A stretch of DNA of 64,000 nucleotides, from NCBI GenBank assembly GCA_934278925.1, contig CAKQWJ010000010.1, positions 1-64,000 on the forward strand, written 5' to 3'. Shown here piece by piece: positions 37,246 through 45,830 of the stretch. The DNA is from an uncultured Clostridia bacterium (GTDB lineage: Bacteria; Bacillota; Clostridia; Peptostreptococcales; Anaerovoracaceae). Position 1 is the first letter of the stretch. Every line of letters begins with the position of its first letter. The position numbers and the translations under genes are program-made. The notes under the pieces are model-generated. The model did no database searches and was not told the DNA's origin. It saw nothing but the letters and a program-made list of their open reading frames with translations.

Positions 37246-38511
37246 CTACATAATACCAAATTTAACCACAAGAAATACAGTGGAAATTACGATGGACAGA
37301 AGCATGAACGGCATGCCCACTTTCAGGTAGCTCTTGAAGGTAATCGGATAGCCGTGTTTCGTACTGATATCCGACAAAACCACGTTGGCGGATGCACCGA
37401 TCATGGTTCCGTTTCCGCCCAGGCACGCACCCAAGGAAATCGCCCACCAGAAGGAGGTGACGTCCATTCCGTCCGCCTGCATGGCCAGAATAAGCGGAAT
37501 CAGCGTTGCGACGAACGGGATGTTGTCCAGGATGGAGGACAGCAGCGCCGACGCCCACAGCAGAACCAGCATGGTGACCATCGGATGTCCGTCGGTTGCA
37601 TCGATGATCTTGGATGCGAGTTCCTTGATGATACCCGTCTCGGTCAGACCACCGACAACCACGAACAGCGACATAAAGAACAGGATTGTTGTCCATTCCA
37701 CATCCTGAATGGCCTGGTCCACATCTTCCCTGCCGATAACCAGCATTACTGCCGCGGCGGTCAGAGCGATGATGGAGGACTCGATGCCCAGTTTGTCATG
37801 GAACATAAATCCAATGATTACGCAGATTAAAACGATGATTCCTTTTCTCATCAGCGCCCGATTGGTAATGGACTTGGAGGGATCCAGCTTTTCGATGGCG
37901 CCGGTATCCACCGTGCCCAATTCAATCTTCTTCTCATATACAATTTTCATCAGCAGAATCAGCACGGCCAGAATGAACAGCACGGCAAAACCGGTGTTGT
38001 CCAGGAAGTCCATAAAGGACAGGTGTGCGGCACTGCCGATCATGATATTTGGCGGGTCACCGATTAGGGTGGCGGTACCGCCCACGTTGGATGCCAGGAT
38101 CTGTCCCATCAGGAACGGCACCGGATCGATCTTCAGCATCCGGGCAATGGCGATGGACATCGGGCCCACCAGCAGTACGGTGGTAACGTTATCCAGAATT
38201 GCCGACAGCACTGCGGTAATTAAGGTGAAAGCAACCATGATTTTCCACGGATCTCCGTGCACCGCTTTGGCGGCGCGCACCGCAATATATTCGAACATAC
38301 CGGATTGACGCACGATGGCCACGAAAATCATCATGCCCACCAGCACTCCGATGGTGTTGAAATCAATATAGGAAAGTGCCTTGTCCGCCGACATAACGCC
38401 GGTGAGAATCAGTACCACTGCACCGGCCATTGCCGCCGCGGTACGATGCACTCGTTCGGTGATAATCAGCAGTATCACTATCAGAAATACTGCTACTGCA
38501 ATAATTTTCAT
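37246..38511 (-). CDS. ArsB/NhaD-type ion transporter (SLC13-like permease)
   Basis: 421 residues with about eleven helices. L-D-N-V-T-T-V-L-L-V-G-P in the first half and L-D-N-I-P-F-V-A-T-L-I-P in the second are the paired hairpin motifs of the ion transporter superfamily. N-V-G-G-T-A-T-L-I-G-D-P-P-N-I-M and G-G-N-G-T-M-I-G-A-S-A-N are the two substrate/sodium-binding loops. NhaD, ArsB and YbiR all look like this, so Na+/H+ exchange or anion export are both possible. No arsR or arsC is adjacent, which argues against arsenite. A promoter and a downstream unknown gene define a two-gene unit. Confidence 0.88.
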   Translation of the reverse strand: MKIIAVAVFLIVILLIITERVHRTAAAMAGAVVLILTGVMSADKALSYIDFNTIGVLVGMMIFVAIVRQSGMFEYIAVRAAKAVHGDPWKIMVAFTLITAVLSAILDNVTTVLLVGPMSIAIARMLKIDPVPFLMGQILASNVGGTATLIGDPPNIMIGSAAHLSFMDFLDNTGFAVLFILAVLILLMKIVYEKKIELGTVDTGAIEKLDPSKSITNRALMRKGIIVLICVIIGFMFHDKLGIESSIIALTAAAVMLVIGREDVDQAIQDVEWTTILFFMSLFVVVGGLTETGIIKELASKIIDATDGHPMVTMLVLLWASALLSSILDNIPFVATLIPLILAMQADGMDVTSFWWAISLGACLGGNGTMIGASANVVLSDISTKHGYPITFKSYLKVGMPFMLLSIVISTVFLVVKFGIM

Positions 38512-38565
38512 CTTTATGCCCCTTTCTTAATCGCGGATGTACCGCTTAAATTTTTTCAATTTCCT

Positions 38566-38593
38566 ATTATAATCATTCAAAAATATTTGTCCA
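38566..38593 (-). promoter_or_regulatory. Promoter of the ArsB/NhaD-type transporter unit
   Basis: TGGACA and a perfect TATAAT on the minus strand, 16 bp apart, about 55 bp before the start codon. Confidence 0.7.
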
Positions 38594-38628
38594 CCACTTA
38601 ATGTGTTTTTTGTGTGGTCACTTTGCAT

Positions 38629-38660
38629 TAAAAAAAGTGCGTTAGAAAATTCTAACGCAC
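38629..38660 (-). terminator. Terminator after the 138-residue membrane protein gene
   Basis: GTGCGTTAGAA/TTCTAACGCAC is a near-perfect hairpin with eight A on the left (T on the minus strand) and a T-rich stretch on the right, so it could also act on the plus strand. Confidence 0.8.
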
Positions 38661-38720
38661 GAATTTATTTTTTTTAATGTTTGCGGGCAGAAAGCGCAGA
38701 ATTAAAGGGAATCTTGAGGA

Positions 38721-39137
38721 TTAGCGCGTCTCTTTCGGAAGGGTTGCGTTGCGGCAATTGCGATACCCCACAACGGCGTACACGAGAATCATGCAGTACG
38801 GAAGAAGGGTGAGGGTTGGCAATTCTTCCAGGAAGCAAAGCAGCAAGGTGAAGAGAACGGCACCCAAAGCCAGAATCACGATTCCAACTCGCACCCTTTT
38901 CCTGATGCGCCTACTGCATTGGATGCACCTGCCGATGCTCAGAAACAGGTAGTCCAGTAGAAAATATGCCACAAATATTTCACTCAAATATGTCCATATA
39001 CGAGCACCATCTTCCCTGCAAAACAAATGCATCCCAAAAGTTAAGATACACCCGCATATGATTGCTGCTTTGCCGATAGTATCGGCCTTTGCTTCTTTTC
39101 CTTCCACGACGGGAAACATGTTAAATCTGCTTCGCAT
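38721..39137 (-). CDS. Small membrane protein of unknown function
   Basis: 138 residues with four probable membrane helices, a Cys-rich first half (C-G-C, C-R, C-I-Q-C) and a basic loop R-R-I-R-K-R-V-R-V. No family recognised. AGGAGG lies 6 nt before ATG, and a terminator follows, which supports a real gene. It is flanked upstream by 725 bp of non-coding A+T-rich DNA. It may be strain-specific. Confidence 0.6.
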   Translation of the reverse strand: MRSRFNMFPVVEGKEAKADTIGKAAIICGCILTFGMHLFCREDGARIWTYLSEIFVAYFLLDYLFLSIGRCIQCSRRIRKRVRVGIVILALGAVLFTLLLCFLEELPTLTLLPYCMILVYAVVGYRNCRNATLPKETR

Positions 39138-39580
39138 AAACCCTCCTGCTGTTCTTATTTTCAGAACTCGTCGTTATCGGATTATAAATGATAACGGCAT
39201 AGCGATTCAACATTTTCACGAAGAAAGATGTATAAATAAATTGAATAAGCATTCACTTTTTGTCTTCTCGTATGCGAGTCCATTCAGTTTTCGCTTTAAT
39301 ACCATATCAAAAATCGTTGTTCTAATTGTATTATCTAAGACAAGTAGGCACAATCTCATATGTCTAGAATTTCGAAGGCAGTTCACGCTTTTTGACAGAA
39401 AACGTGGATTCAGCGTGAACGCAATTCGCTGCTTTTGCAAAACTCTAATTTGGAAACGACAGATTACCACCGGCGATTCACGCCAAAATGAGACTTTCCT
39501 TCAAAAAACGTGAACTTTTTTTTAAGGATGGCTTGCACGAAGAAAATTACGTGGTGAAACCGTGTATAACAAAAAAGATA

Positions 39581-39618
39581 TTCACGCTAATTAGCATAAA
39601 ATGTAGAATTAGCGTGAA
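39581..39618. repeat. 12-bp perfect inverted repeat TTCACGCTAATT / AATTAGCGTGAA
   Basis: The arms at 39581-39592 and 39607-39618 are exact reverse complements, with a 14-nt loop. The right arm begins the dispersed repeat shared with base 91. Confidence 0.6.
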
Positions 39619-39639
39619 GTCGTCCTGAAATTCTAGGCA
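39611..39639 (+). repeat. Dispersed 29-bp repeat, copy 2
   Basis: Matches 91-119 at 22 of 29 positions, including AGCGTGAAGTC at the start and AGGCA at the end. Confidence 0.5.
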
Positions 39640-39726
39640 TATTACATCATATCTACCTAGCGAGTTCTAATTATCAAATGGATGCCTGCGAGCCGGGGAA
39701 TGCGGCGGCTTGAGCCGTAGACCCCG

Positions 39727-39744
39727 GCGGTTGCTGACCGCATG
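39727..39744. repeat. 18-bp direct repeat, copy 1 (with hairpin)
   Basis: GCGGTTGCTGACCGCATG occurs here and again at 39837-39854. Each copy follows a G+C-rich hairpin (GCCGGGG/CCCCGGC here). Related sequences (TTGCTGACGATGCAGG, CGTCAGCTAAACGATGCAGG) occur in the terminators near 48600 and 230. Confidence 0.55.
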
Positions 39745-39774
39745 TTCCATAATCCCGATTCGATAATCCGACAT

Positions 39775-39864
39775 AAAAAAACTGCATGCGGGAGGCAATC
39801 TTGGCTTGTCGTCGGGCGTTTCGAGCCCGACGGCAAGCGGTTGCTGACCGCATGCAGTTTTTTT
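39775..39864 (-). terminator. Large bidirectional terminator of the EamA transporter gene
   Basis: ACTGCATGCGG and CCGCATGCAGT form the outer stem, flanked by A-tract and T-tract. A second long stem, GCTTGTCGTCGGGC with GCCCGACGGCAAGC, sits inside. It begins at the stop codon. It contains the second 18-bp repeat copy (39837-39854). Confidence 0.75.
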
Positions 39865-40792
39865 ATTCTATTTCCAGTCCTTCCCGAACTTCCAGCTCCG
39901 TCTCTTCGATTTCCGGATCCTCCGTGGACCAGGTATCCCGGAGGGTGATGACGGAGGCAGTAATCAGAAGAACGATGCCCACGATGGTGTTCCAGTATAC
40001 GTGCTCTCCCAGAATAGCCACTGCCAGCACCGGTGCGATGGCCGGCTTAATGAAGAAGGCAATGGATCCGGTGGTGGCATCCGAGTAACGGATGGCCAGG
40101 AAGTAGAACAGGTATCCCAGACCGGTAACCACGATTCCGCAGTAGAGAAGCACCAGCGGCTGCTCCGTGATGTGGGCGAATACCGGACGTCCCATCGGAA
40201 TCAGCACCACCAGCAGCACCAGGGAACCCAGGATGAAGGAGATGCTGGTCTGAGCGAAAGTACCGATTCGGCCGATGGTTTTTTTGCCCATTACCGTATA
40301 CGCTGCAAAGGTAACGGATGCCAGAAGCATGGTAGCCATACCGAACACCGTGTTGCCCGGCTGAACGTCCCACGGACGGATCATGAAGACCGCCGCCACA
40401 ATGCCGATGAAAAATGCCAGTCCCTTCGCTTTGTCCATCTTCTCCGAGGTGAAGAAGTGGGCAATCACCATGGTGAACAGCGGGTTCAGGCAAATCAGTG
40501 CGGCCGCGGTGGATGCGTTGCAGTGCTGCACGCCGATCTGGAATGCCAGCATGCTGATGGCAATTCCCATGATGCCTACCAGAAGCAACCAGAGCCAATC
40601 GCCTTTTGTAATCTTAATATTGTCCTTCCGAATTTCCGCAACGCCGAAAGGTGCCAGAACCAGACCGCCGATCAGGAAACGGAGAAACGTGAGCTGAATG
40701 GAATCAAATGTGCTTCCGGCAATCTTCAGGGCAATCTCCATTGTCCCGAAAAGGAACGCCGTCAAGATGATGTAGGTAACTACTTTTTTCAT
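39863..40792 (-). CDS. EamA/DMT-superfamily transporter
   Basis: 309 residues with ten helices arranged as two EamA repeats. The first repeat has F-L-R-F-L-I-G-G-L and the second S-I-A-F-F-I-K-P-A-I-A-P-V-L-A, matching the drug/metabolite transporter group (RhaT/YdcZ-like). The acidic C-terminal tail is hydrophilic. It probably exports an amino acid or metabolite; the substrate is unknown. The gene stands alone and its stop codon is the first base of a large terminator. Confidence 0.88.
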   Translation of the reverse strand: MKKVVTYIILTAFLFGTMEIALKIAGSTFDSIQLTFLRFLIGGLVLAPFGVAEIRKDNIKITKGDWLWLLLVGIMGIAISMLAFQIGVQHCNASTAAALICLNPLFTMVIAHFFTSEKMDKAKGLAFFIGIVAAVFMIRPWDVQPGNTVFGMATMLLASVTFAAYTVMGKKTIGRIGTFAQTSISFILGSLVLLVVLIPMGRPVFAHITEQPLVLLYCGIVVTGLGYLFYFLAIRYSDATTGSIAFFIKPAIAPVLAVAILGEHVYWNTIVGIVLLITASVITLRDTWSTEDPEIEETELEVREGLEIE

Positions 40793-40913
40793 GATGAGCC
40801 TTCTTTCTGTACCATTACCATTAATTTTTTTAAACTATTTTTTCCAATTGTTTATATTACGCTCATTGTTCTCCGCCCGCAATAAAGGTATCGAATTCTG
40901 TACAAAAAAAACA

Positions 40914-42056
40914 TTATTCTTCTTCCGAGTTTTTCGGGTTGTCCTTCCGGCGAAACTTCGGCAGGGCTGCTCCGGCCAGCGATTTCAGCACATCCGCTAC
41001 CACGGTCCGGTCCTCCTCCTCCAGGTTCCTCAGGGAGGCAATCATTTTGGCCATGTCCGTCAGGCTCATTTCCTTCAGGTCCTGGAGGGTATCCACCTGA
41101 TGTTCCGCCAGAACGTCAAATAGGGAATTGATGAACACCTTCCGTTTCTCATCGGGCACGGACTGGAGCCAGTCGTGCACCGTCCGGTTCATGTATTTTC
41201 CGCCGGTGTCGATTTCCTCCAAGTAGACGAAATCGGAATCCTGCACCTGCCAGGAATAGGAGAAGTGCTGCATGATGCCGATGGCATCGCTCTGGACCAC
41301 TTGGTAATCCGAGCTGTTCTGCATCATCATTCCCACCACCGAGGTGCGGGGAACCAGTTTCGTGATGGCAACATCGCTTTTCGCCTGAATCCGGTCCAGC
41401 TCTTCCTGGACCTCATCTCGGAATCCCGGTCCGTCCAAGCTGTACGCCCGAAGGATGCGGGAGCGCACTTCCGGGCTGCACATCAAGGTGGCGTACACCG
41501 CCAGATTTCCCCCTTTGGAATGTCCGCCTACGTAAATGTGGCGGTTCCGCCCCCGCCGATTCCCGGTGCCGTAATTCCGCTCCAAATACTCTACCGCTTC
41601 CGACTGCGACGGAACTTCGTTCATGAAGGACAGGTTGAAGTCCTCCTTCCAGCCCAGCATGGATCCGTCCGTTCCCCGGAAGGCCACGAAGTCCGTGCCT
41701 GCACCCAATTCAAAAATCATGGCGCCGAACTGCTTTTCACTGGACTTGTCAAAGTCCCCCACGATATCCCGAATTTTCAGATTCCGGTACCGCCGGCTGG
41801 CCACCGCGTAGGCCATCAGGTTCATATTGTCGGAATCGGAAATCCCATCGCAAAATATTTTTTCAAACCACTCGTTTCGAAAGAAGTCGGCAACGGTCAC
41901 GCCCTTCCGCAGGCGGTCCAGCAAGTTCTCCGGCTTCGGCTCGGCGAACTCCAGCCGAGCGTAGGACAACTGGCTCAGCACCAGGCTGTCCACCGGATTC
42001 AGCGGCATCTCTTCAAATGTCCGGGTGGTGTTCTTCACATAGTCCAGGATGTTCAT
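40914..42056 (-). CDS. Mbeg1-like (DUF2974) alpha/beta-hydrolase
   Basis: 380 residues. The lipase-type nucleophile elbow G-G-H-S-K-G-G-N-L-A is near residue 175, with the Ser as nucleophile. F-V-A-F-R-G-T-D upstream matches the oxyanion-loop region of class 3 lipases, and Asp (S-L-D-G-P-G-F) and His (N-R-T-V-H-D-W) are candidates for the rest of the triad. The family is common in Firmicutes and untested. No signal peptide, so it is cytoplasmic or membrane-associated. ATG 42056 overlaps the ClC stop as ATGA, so translation of the two is coupled. Confidence 0.78.
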   Translation of the reverse strand: MNILDYVKNTTRTFEEMPLNPVDSLVLSQLSYARLEFAEPKPENLLDRLRKGVTVADFFRNEWFEKIFCDGISDSDNMNLMAYAVASRRYRNLKIRDIVGDFDKSSEKQFGAMIFELGAGTDFVAFRGTDGSMLGWKEDFNLSFMNEVPSQSEAVEYLERNYGTGNRRGRNRHIYVGGHSKGGNLAVYATLMCSPEVRSRILRAYSLDGPGFRDEVQEELDRIQAKSDVAITKLVPRTSVVGMMMQNSSDYQVVQSDAIGIMQHFSYSWQVQDSDFVYLEEIDTGGKYMNRTVHDWLQSVPDEKRKVFINSLFDVLAEHQVDTLQDLKEMSLTDMAKMIASLRNLEEEDRTVVADVLKSLAGAALPKFRRKDNPKNSEEE

Positions 42057-43711
42057 AATTGTACCTTCTTGCACTCCTCTTCAATAATGTGCTCCACTTC
42101 CGCCAGGTCTTCTTCCCGCAGCAGCACCTCAATTACATCTCCTCCTCGGAGGATGGTATGCCCGTCGGGAATGAATTCCTGTTCCTCTCGAATCACGGAG
42201 ACGATTAAGGCGCCCAGGGGCAGTCCCATATCCATGATTCGCTTTCCGTCCATAATCGAGCCGGGGTGGACGATATCATCGATGATGCTTTTGCGCTGCT
42301 TTGGAACGTTATACCGCTTTCCGCTGCTGCGATTCATCAGCTGGGTGTAGATCGGCTCCGTTCCCAGGCGCTCCGAGATTACAAAGGCAATCAGGGAAAC
42401 CATCACCAGGCCCAGCAGGGAACGAAAATCTCCCGTCATCTCCGTAATCAGCACCACCCCCGTCACCGGTGCGTGGACGATGGCCGCAAAATATCCCGCC
42501 ATGGCCAGCACCACGAAAGCGGCGATGTATTTTCCGTCGATGCCCAACAGATTTTCCAGCAGCCGGGAGTAGACTCCGCCGGTGACGGCGCCCAGCACCA
42601 GCAGGGGCAGGAAGATGCCGCCCGGTGCCGTCGTGCCGAAACTGGCCGTAGAGAATAAGAATTTCACTGCCAGAAGGATCAGCAGCGCCTTCAGCGCGAA
42701 GTCTCCCTCTGCAATCCGACTCACCAATCCGTTTCCGCTTCCCAAAGTAATCGGGTATGCGAAGAAGCAGATGTAGGCCATGGTCAGGCCCACCGCCAGT
42801 TTGGCAAAAGGCGCAATATTTCCCTTGTAATCCATTTTGCCGGTCTTTGGATTCAGCCGCTGTCTTCCCGGCCACTTCTTGGCCAGCGCGTTGGCCGCCG
42901 TTCCCACCCGGTCAAAAAAATCCTGCATCCGATCGATGGTCCGGTTATACAGGCTTCCGAACAGGCCCAGCACCACACCCAGGATCATGGCGAACCAGTA
43001 GTATTTCAGCGGAAGGCGGTAATCGATCCGGAAGCCGAATACCGGCTCCATTCCTACGATGTGGGCGGCCACGAAATCCGATGATGCCGCCGCTGCCATG
43101 GTGGACAGCAGCACTTCCGACGAAAAGTTTCGGTACAGTTCTTCCAAGCAGAATATGGTGCCCGCCAAAGGCGCGCCGAAGGCCGCGGACAATCCGGCTC
43201 CGGCTCCGCAGCTCATAAGGTACCGCTCCTCCGTCAGCACCCGCTTGTTGGTCCGGGCAAAGCCCTTTCCCACCATCGCACCGATCTGGATGCTGGGACC
43301 CTCCCGTCCCAGTGCCAGACCGCCCCCGATGGACAGGGCGCAGCCCAGGATTTTGGAAACCAGCACCGAAAGCCAGTTCATATCCTTTTTTCCCAGCAGT
43401 TCCGCTTCCACCTGTGGAATGCCGGAGCCGGTGGATTCCGGTTCTTTCCGCAGAATCAGCCCGATAACCAGCACCAGCAGGAGCATCACCAGGGCGGCAA
43501 TGAGCGCCGGTCCCACTCCGGTGTTGGCGTAAGCCACCAGCCGGTTCCGGCACCCGTCCGCAAATATCAGGAGCCAGCGGAACAGGGCGATGATCAGTCC
43601 GGTCGCCACACCGATGATAATTCCCTGGCCGATTAGAGCGTATCGGAACACGGATTTTCGGCGGAGGTTCTTCACCACCGCGCTTTTTCCTTTCAAGTTT
43701 TCTTTCGTCAT
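42053..43711 (-). CDS. ClC-type chloride channel/transporter with C-terminal TrkA-C (RCK-C) domain
   Basis: 552 residues. The ClC anion-pathway motifs are present: G-S-G-I-P, G-R-E-G-P with the gating Glu, and G-G-I-F-L-P. The gating Glu is usual in both antiporters and channels. The last 75 residues form a TrkA-C domain, which binds ligands such as nucleotides in K+ channels; ClC proteins more often end in CBS domains. It should move chloride or fluoride across the cell membrane; the class with a canonical G-R-E-G-P favours Cl-/H+ exchange. The gene is joined to the DUF2974 gene. Confidence 0.9.
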   Translation of the reverse strand: MTKENLKGKSAVVKNLRRKSVFRYALIGQGIIIGVATGLIIALFRWLLIFADGCRNRLVAYANTGVGPALIAALVMLLLVLVIGLILRKEPESTGSGIPQVEAELLGKKDMNWLSVLVSKILGCALSIGGGLALGREGPSIQIGAMVGKGFARTNKRVLTEERYLMSCGAGAGLSAAFGAPLAGTIFCLEELYRNFSSEVLLSTMAAAASSDFVAAHIVGMEPVFGFRIDYRLPLKYYWFAMILGVVLGLFGSLYNRTIDRMQDFFDRVGTAANALAKKWPGRQRLNPKTGKMDYKGNIAPFAKLAVGLTMAYICFFAYPITLGSGNGLVSRIAEGDFALKALLILLAVKFLFSTASFGTTAPGGIFLPLLVLGAVTGGVYSRLLENLLGIDGKYIAAFVVLAMAGYFAAIVHAPVTGVVLITEMTGDFRSLLGLVMVSLIAFVISERLGTEPIYTQLMNRSSGKRYNVPKQRKSIIDDIVHPGSIMDGKRIMDMGLPLGALIVSVIREEQEFIPDGHTILRGGDVIEVLLREEDLAEVEHIIEEECKKVQL

Positions 43712-43741
43712 TGTTCTCTTCTCAATTTTTCTCTACTATGC

Positions 43742-43779
43742 AAAAGAGGAGTCGGGGACATCGGTCTCCCACTCCTCTC
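43742..43779 (-). terminator. Terminator of the flavodiiron-DUF1934-DUF1846 unit
   Basis: AGAGGAGT and ACTCCTCT form the stem on the minus strand, with TTTT after it. Confidence 0.75.
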
Positions 43780-43798
43780 CGGTATCTTTTTTTACCCA

Positions 43799-45304
43799 CT
43801 AATTGGAGTAAAGGTTGTTGGTGGAGAATTCCGGATTGCTGGTCACGTCAATTCCCAGGGACTTCATGGTCTGCTCGTCCCGATCGCTGAGGATCGCGGT
43901 GCAGTGGGCCATGCAGCCTCTCAGCTTCGGCAGCTGCTGCAGTGCCATTTCCGCAATCGGATTGGTCATCTTGCTCATGGTGAGGGCCATGATGATTTCC
44001 TCGCAGTTCAGGCTGGATTTGTCGTGGAACAGGCGCACTCTCATATCCCGGATGTTCTCCAGAATCTGTGCGGAGATAACCGGAATACCGTCGTCGATTC
44101 CCGCCAGCTTCTTGATGGCGTTCAGCATCATTGCGGCGGTGGCCACCATGCGTTCCGAGTTCTTTCCGGTGACGATGGCGCCGTCCGGAAGCTGAATGGC
44201 GGTGATAATCACGTTCTCGTCATCGCCCTCCTCCTGACGCTTCAGTTCCGCATACTCCTCTGCCGGTTTTACCACCGGACGGTCGTAACGGCCGGCTTGA
44301 ACCTCTTCCATGAGAAGCTTGGTGCGCTCCAGGATGCTCTCGTCGATCTTGCCCTTCTTGTAGGAACATTCTGCCAGCAGGTACCGGCGAATGATTTCCT
44401 GGCGGGAGGCTTCCCGGCACACTTCGTCGTCGGTGATGCAGAATCCGACCCGGTTCACGCCCATATCCGTCGGAGACTGATAGGAATCGTCTCCGGTGAT
44501 TTTGTGGAGAATTCTTCTCAGCACCGGGAAGGCCTCAATGTCCCGGTTGTAGTTCACGGCAGTTTCGCCGTAGGCTTCCAGGTGGAAGGAGTCGATCATA
44601 TTTACATCCTTCAGATCCGCCGTCGCCGCTTCGTAGGCGATGTTCACCGGATGCTTCAGCGGCAGGTTCCATACCGGGAAGGTCTCGAACTTAGCGTAGC
44701 GCGCCTTGTTGCCCCGGCGGTATTCGTGATATACCTGGGACAGGGAGGTGGCCAGCTTTCCGGATCCGCCTCCCGGACCGGTCACAACCACCAGTGGTTT
44801 CGTCACTTCGATGTACGGATTGGCACCGTAGCCTTCATCGCTGACGATGGTATCCACATCCGTTGGATAGCCCTTGGTGTACCGATGCTTGTAGGTGCGG
44901 ATTCCGCGGCGTTCCAGTTTGTTGATGAACATGTTGACGGATGGCACATCCTGATACCGGGTGACCACCACCGAATTGATCTGAAGATCGTAATCTCGCA
45001 GAGAATCGATGAGTCTCATTACTTCCAGATCGTAGGTGATGCCGAAATCCTGGCGGGTTTTGCTGGTGGTGATATCACCGGCATAGATGCAGATGATAAT
45101 CTCCGTCTGATCTTTCAGACGCTGCAGCAGGTTGATCTTGGCATGCTCGTCGTATCCCGGCAGCACCCGAGCGGCATGCTTGTCTTCTACCAATTTTCCA
45201 CCGAATTCCAGGTACAGTCTCCCGTCTCCGTTTGTAATGCGCTCCCGAATATATCTGGACTGCTCTTCCAAATATTTCTCCGCGTCAAATCCAATCTTCT
45301 TCAT
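43799..45304 (-). CDS. DUF1846 family protein
   Basis: 501 residues, the full length of the UPF0371/DUF1846 family found in Firmicutes. The N-terminal part is a P-loop-like fold with [11 protein letters not shown] near residue 178, which looks like a phosphate-binding loop. [16 protein letters not shown] and [10 protein letters not shown] are conserved stretches. Structures exist for the family, but I know of no biochemical function. It follows DUF1934 by 25 bp in an operon with a flavodiiron protein, so a link to oxidative stress is possible. Confidence 0.88.
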   Translation of the reverse strand: MKKIGFDAEKYLEEQSRYIRERITNGDGRLYLEFGGKLVEDKHAARVLPGYDEHAKINLLQRLKDQTEIIICIYAGDITTSKTRQDFGITYDLEVMRLIDSLRDYDLQINSVVVTRYQDVPSVNMFINKLERRGIRTYKHRYTKGYPTDVDTIVSDEGYGANPYIEVTKPLVVVTGPGGGSGKLATSLSQVYHEYRRGNKARYAKFETFPVWNLPLKHPVNIAYEAATADLKDVNMIDSFHLEAYGETAVNYNRDIEAFPVLRRILHKITGDDSYQSPTDMGVNRVGFCITDDEVCREASRQEIIRRYLLAECSYKKGKIDESILERTKLLMEEVQAGRYDRPVVKPAEEYAELKRQEEGDDENVIITAIQLPDGAIVTGKNSERMVATAAMMLNAIKKLAGIDDGIPVISAQILENIRDMRVRLFHDKSSLNCEEIIMALTMSKMTNPIAEMALQQLPKLRGCMAHCTAILSDRDEQTMKSLGIDVTSNPEFSTNNLYSN

Positions 45305-45329
45305 GTTCTTCCTCTCTTGTCGTTCTTGC

Positions 45330-45818
45330 CTATTCCGGCCGGATTGTCATTTCCAATTTGTTTCTCCGGCTTCCCATTGTTTCATCGCCGAAGTACATGC
45401 TGTACTCCGCGAAAATCTTTCCAAACCCTTCTTCGTCCAGATCGTGGGTCACATCGTGGGTCACCATCTCGATATTCACGCTTCCCACCGGAAGGCGGTA
45501 TCGAACCAATTCCCGGCGGCCCTTCTCCAGATGAAGATCCAGGTTCATTCCGTCGTTCTTCTTTTTCTTGCCGTACCGGTGAACCTCCACGATGTCGCCC
45601 GTCAGCTTGATCATGGTGCGGCTGTCCTGCATGCCCGTCTTTTCCGATTCCTCGTAGGTGATGTAGGTGGAATTTTCTTTGGTATAAACGGTGGCTTCCG
45701 TAATCATTTCCATCTCATCATCCAGGGTCAGCTTCCGGGCAAACGCATTTCCGCTGGGTTCCAGACTCTCTTCGTATTGCCGGTTGCATATGCGCAACGT
45801 CGCTTTGTTTTTAGCCAA
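45330..45818 (-). CDS. DUF1934 (YwiB-like) beta-barrel protein
   Basis: 162 residues. Alternating strands with E-V-H-R-Y-G and F-A-E-Y-S-M-Y near the C-terminus match DUF1934, whose structure is a calycin-type beta barrel (YwiB). Function is unknown. The start is TTG at 45818: GAGGAG lies 5 nt upstream and no ATG is suitably placed. It is the middle gene of the flavodiiron operon, 12 bp after the first gene. Confidence 0.78.
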   Translation of the reverse strand: MAKNKATLRICNRQYEESLEPSGNAFARKLTLDDEMEMITEATVYTKENSTYITYEESEKTGMQDSRTMIKLTGDIVEVHRYGKKKKNDGMNLDLHLEKGRRELVRYRLPVGSVNIEMVTHDVTHDLDEEGFGKIFAEYSMYFGDETMGSRRNKLEMTIRPE

Positions 45819-45830
45819 AATTACTCCTCT

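Larger units (their letters stand above)
39138..39862. other. 725-bp non-coding, A+T-rich region with repeated GCGTGAA motifs
   Basis: No open frame here has a ribosome site or coding look. From 39382 to 39618 the motif TTCACGC/GCGTGAA or close forms occurs six times in both orientations. The right part holds the dispersed 29-bp repeat, two hairpin elements and the EamA terminator. The region may be the remnant of a lost gene or mobile element. Confidence 0.5.

Noticed and set aside
37246..38511. Arsenite efflux gene arsB
   Set aside because: The fold fits, but NhaD and other members look alike and no arsR, arsA or arsC lies nearby.
39058..39513. 151- and 84-codon frames in the A+T-rich gap
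   Set aside because: No ribosome site, composition like the non-coding surroundings, and the first overlaps a better-supported minus-strand gene.
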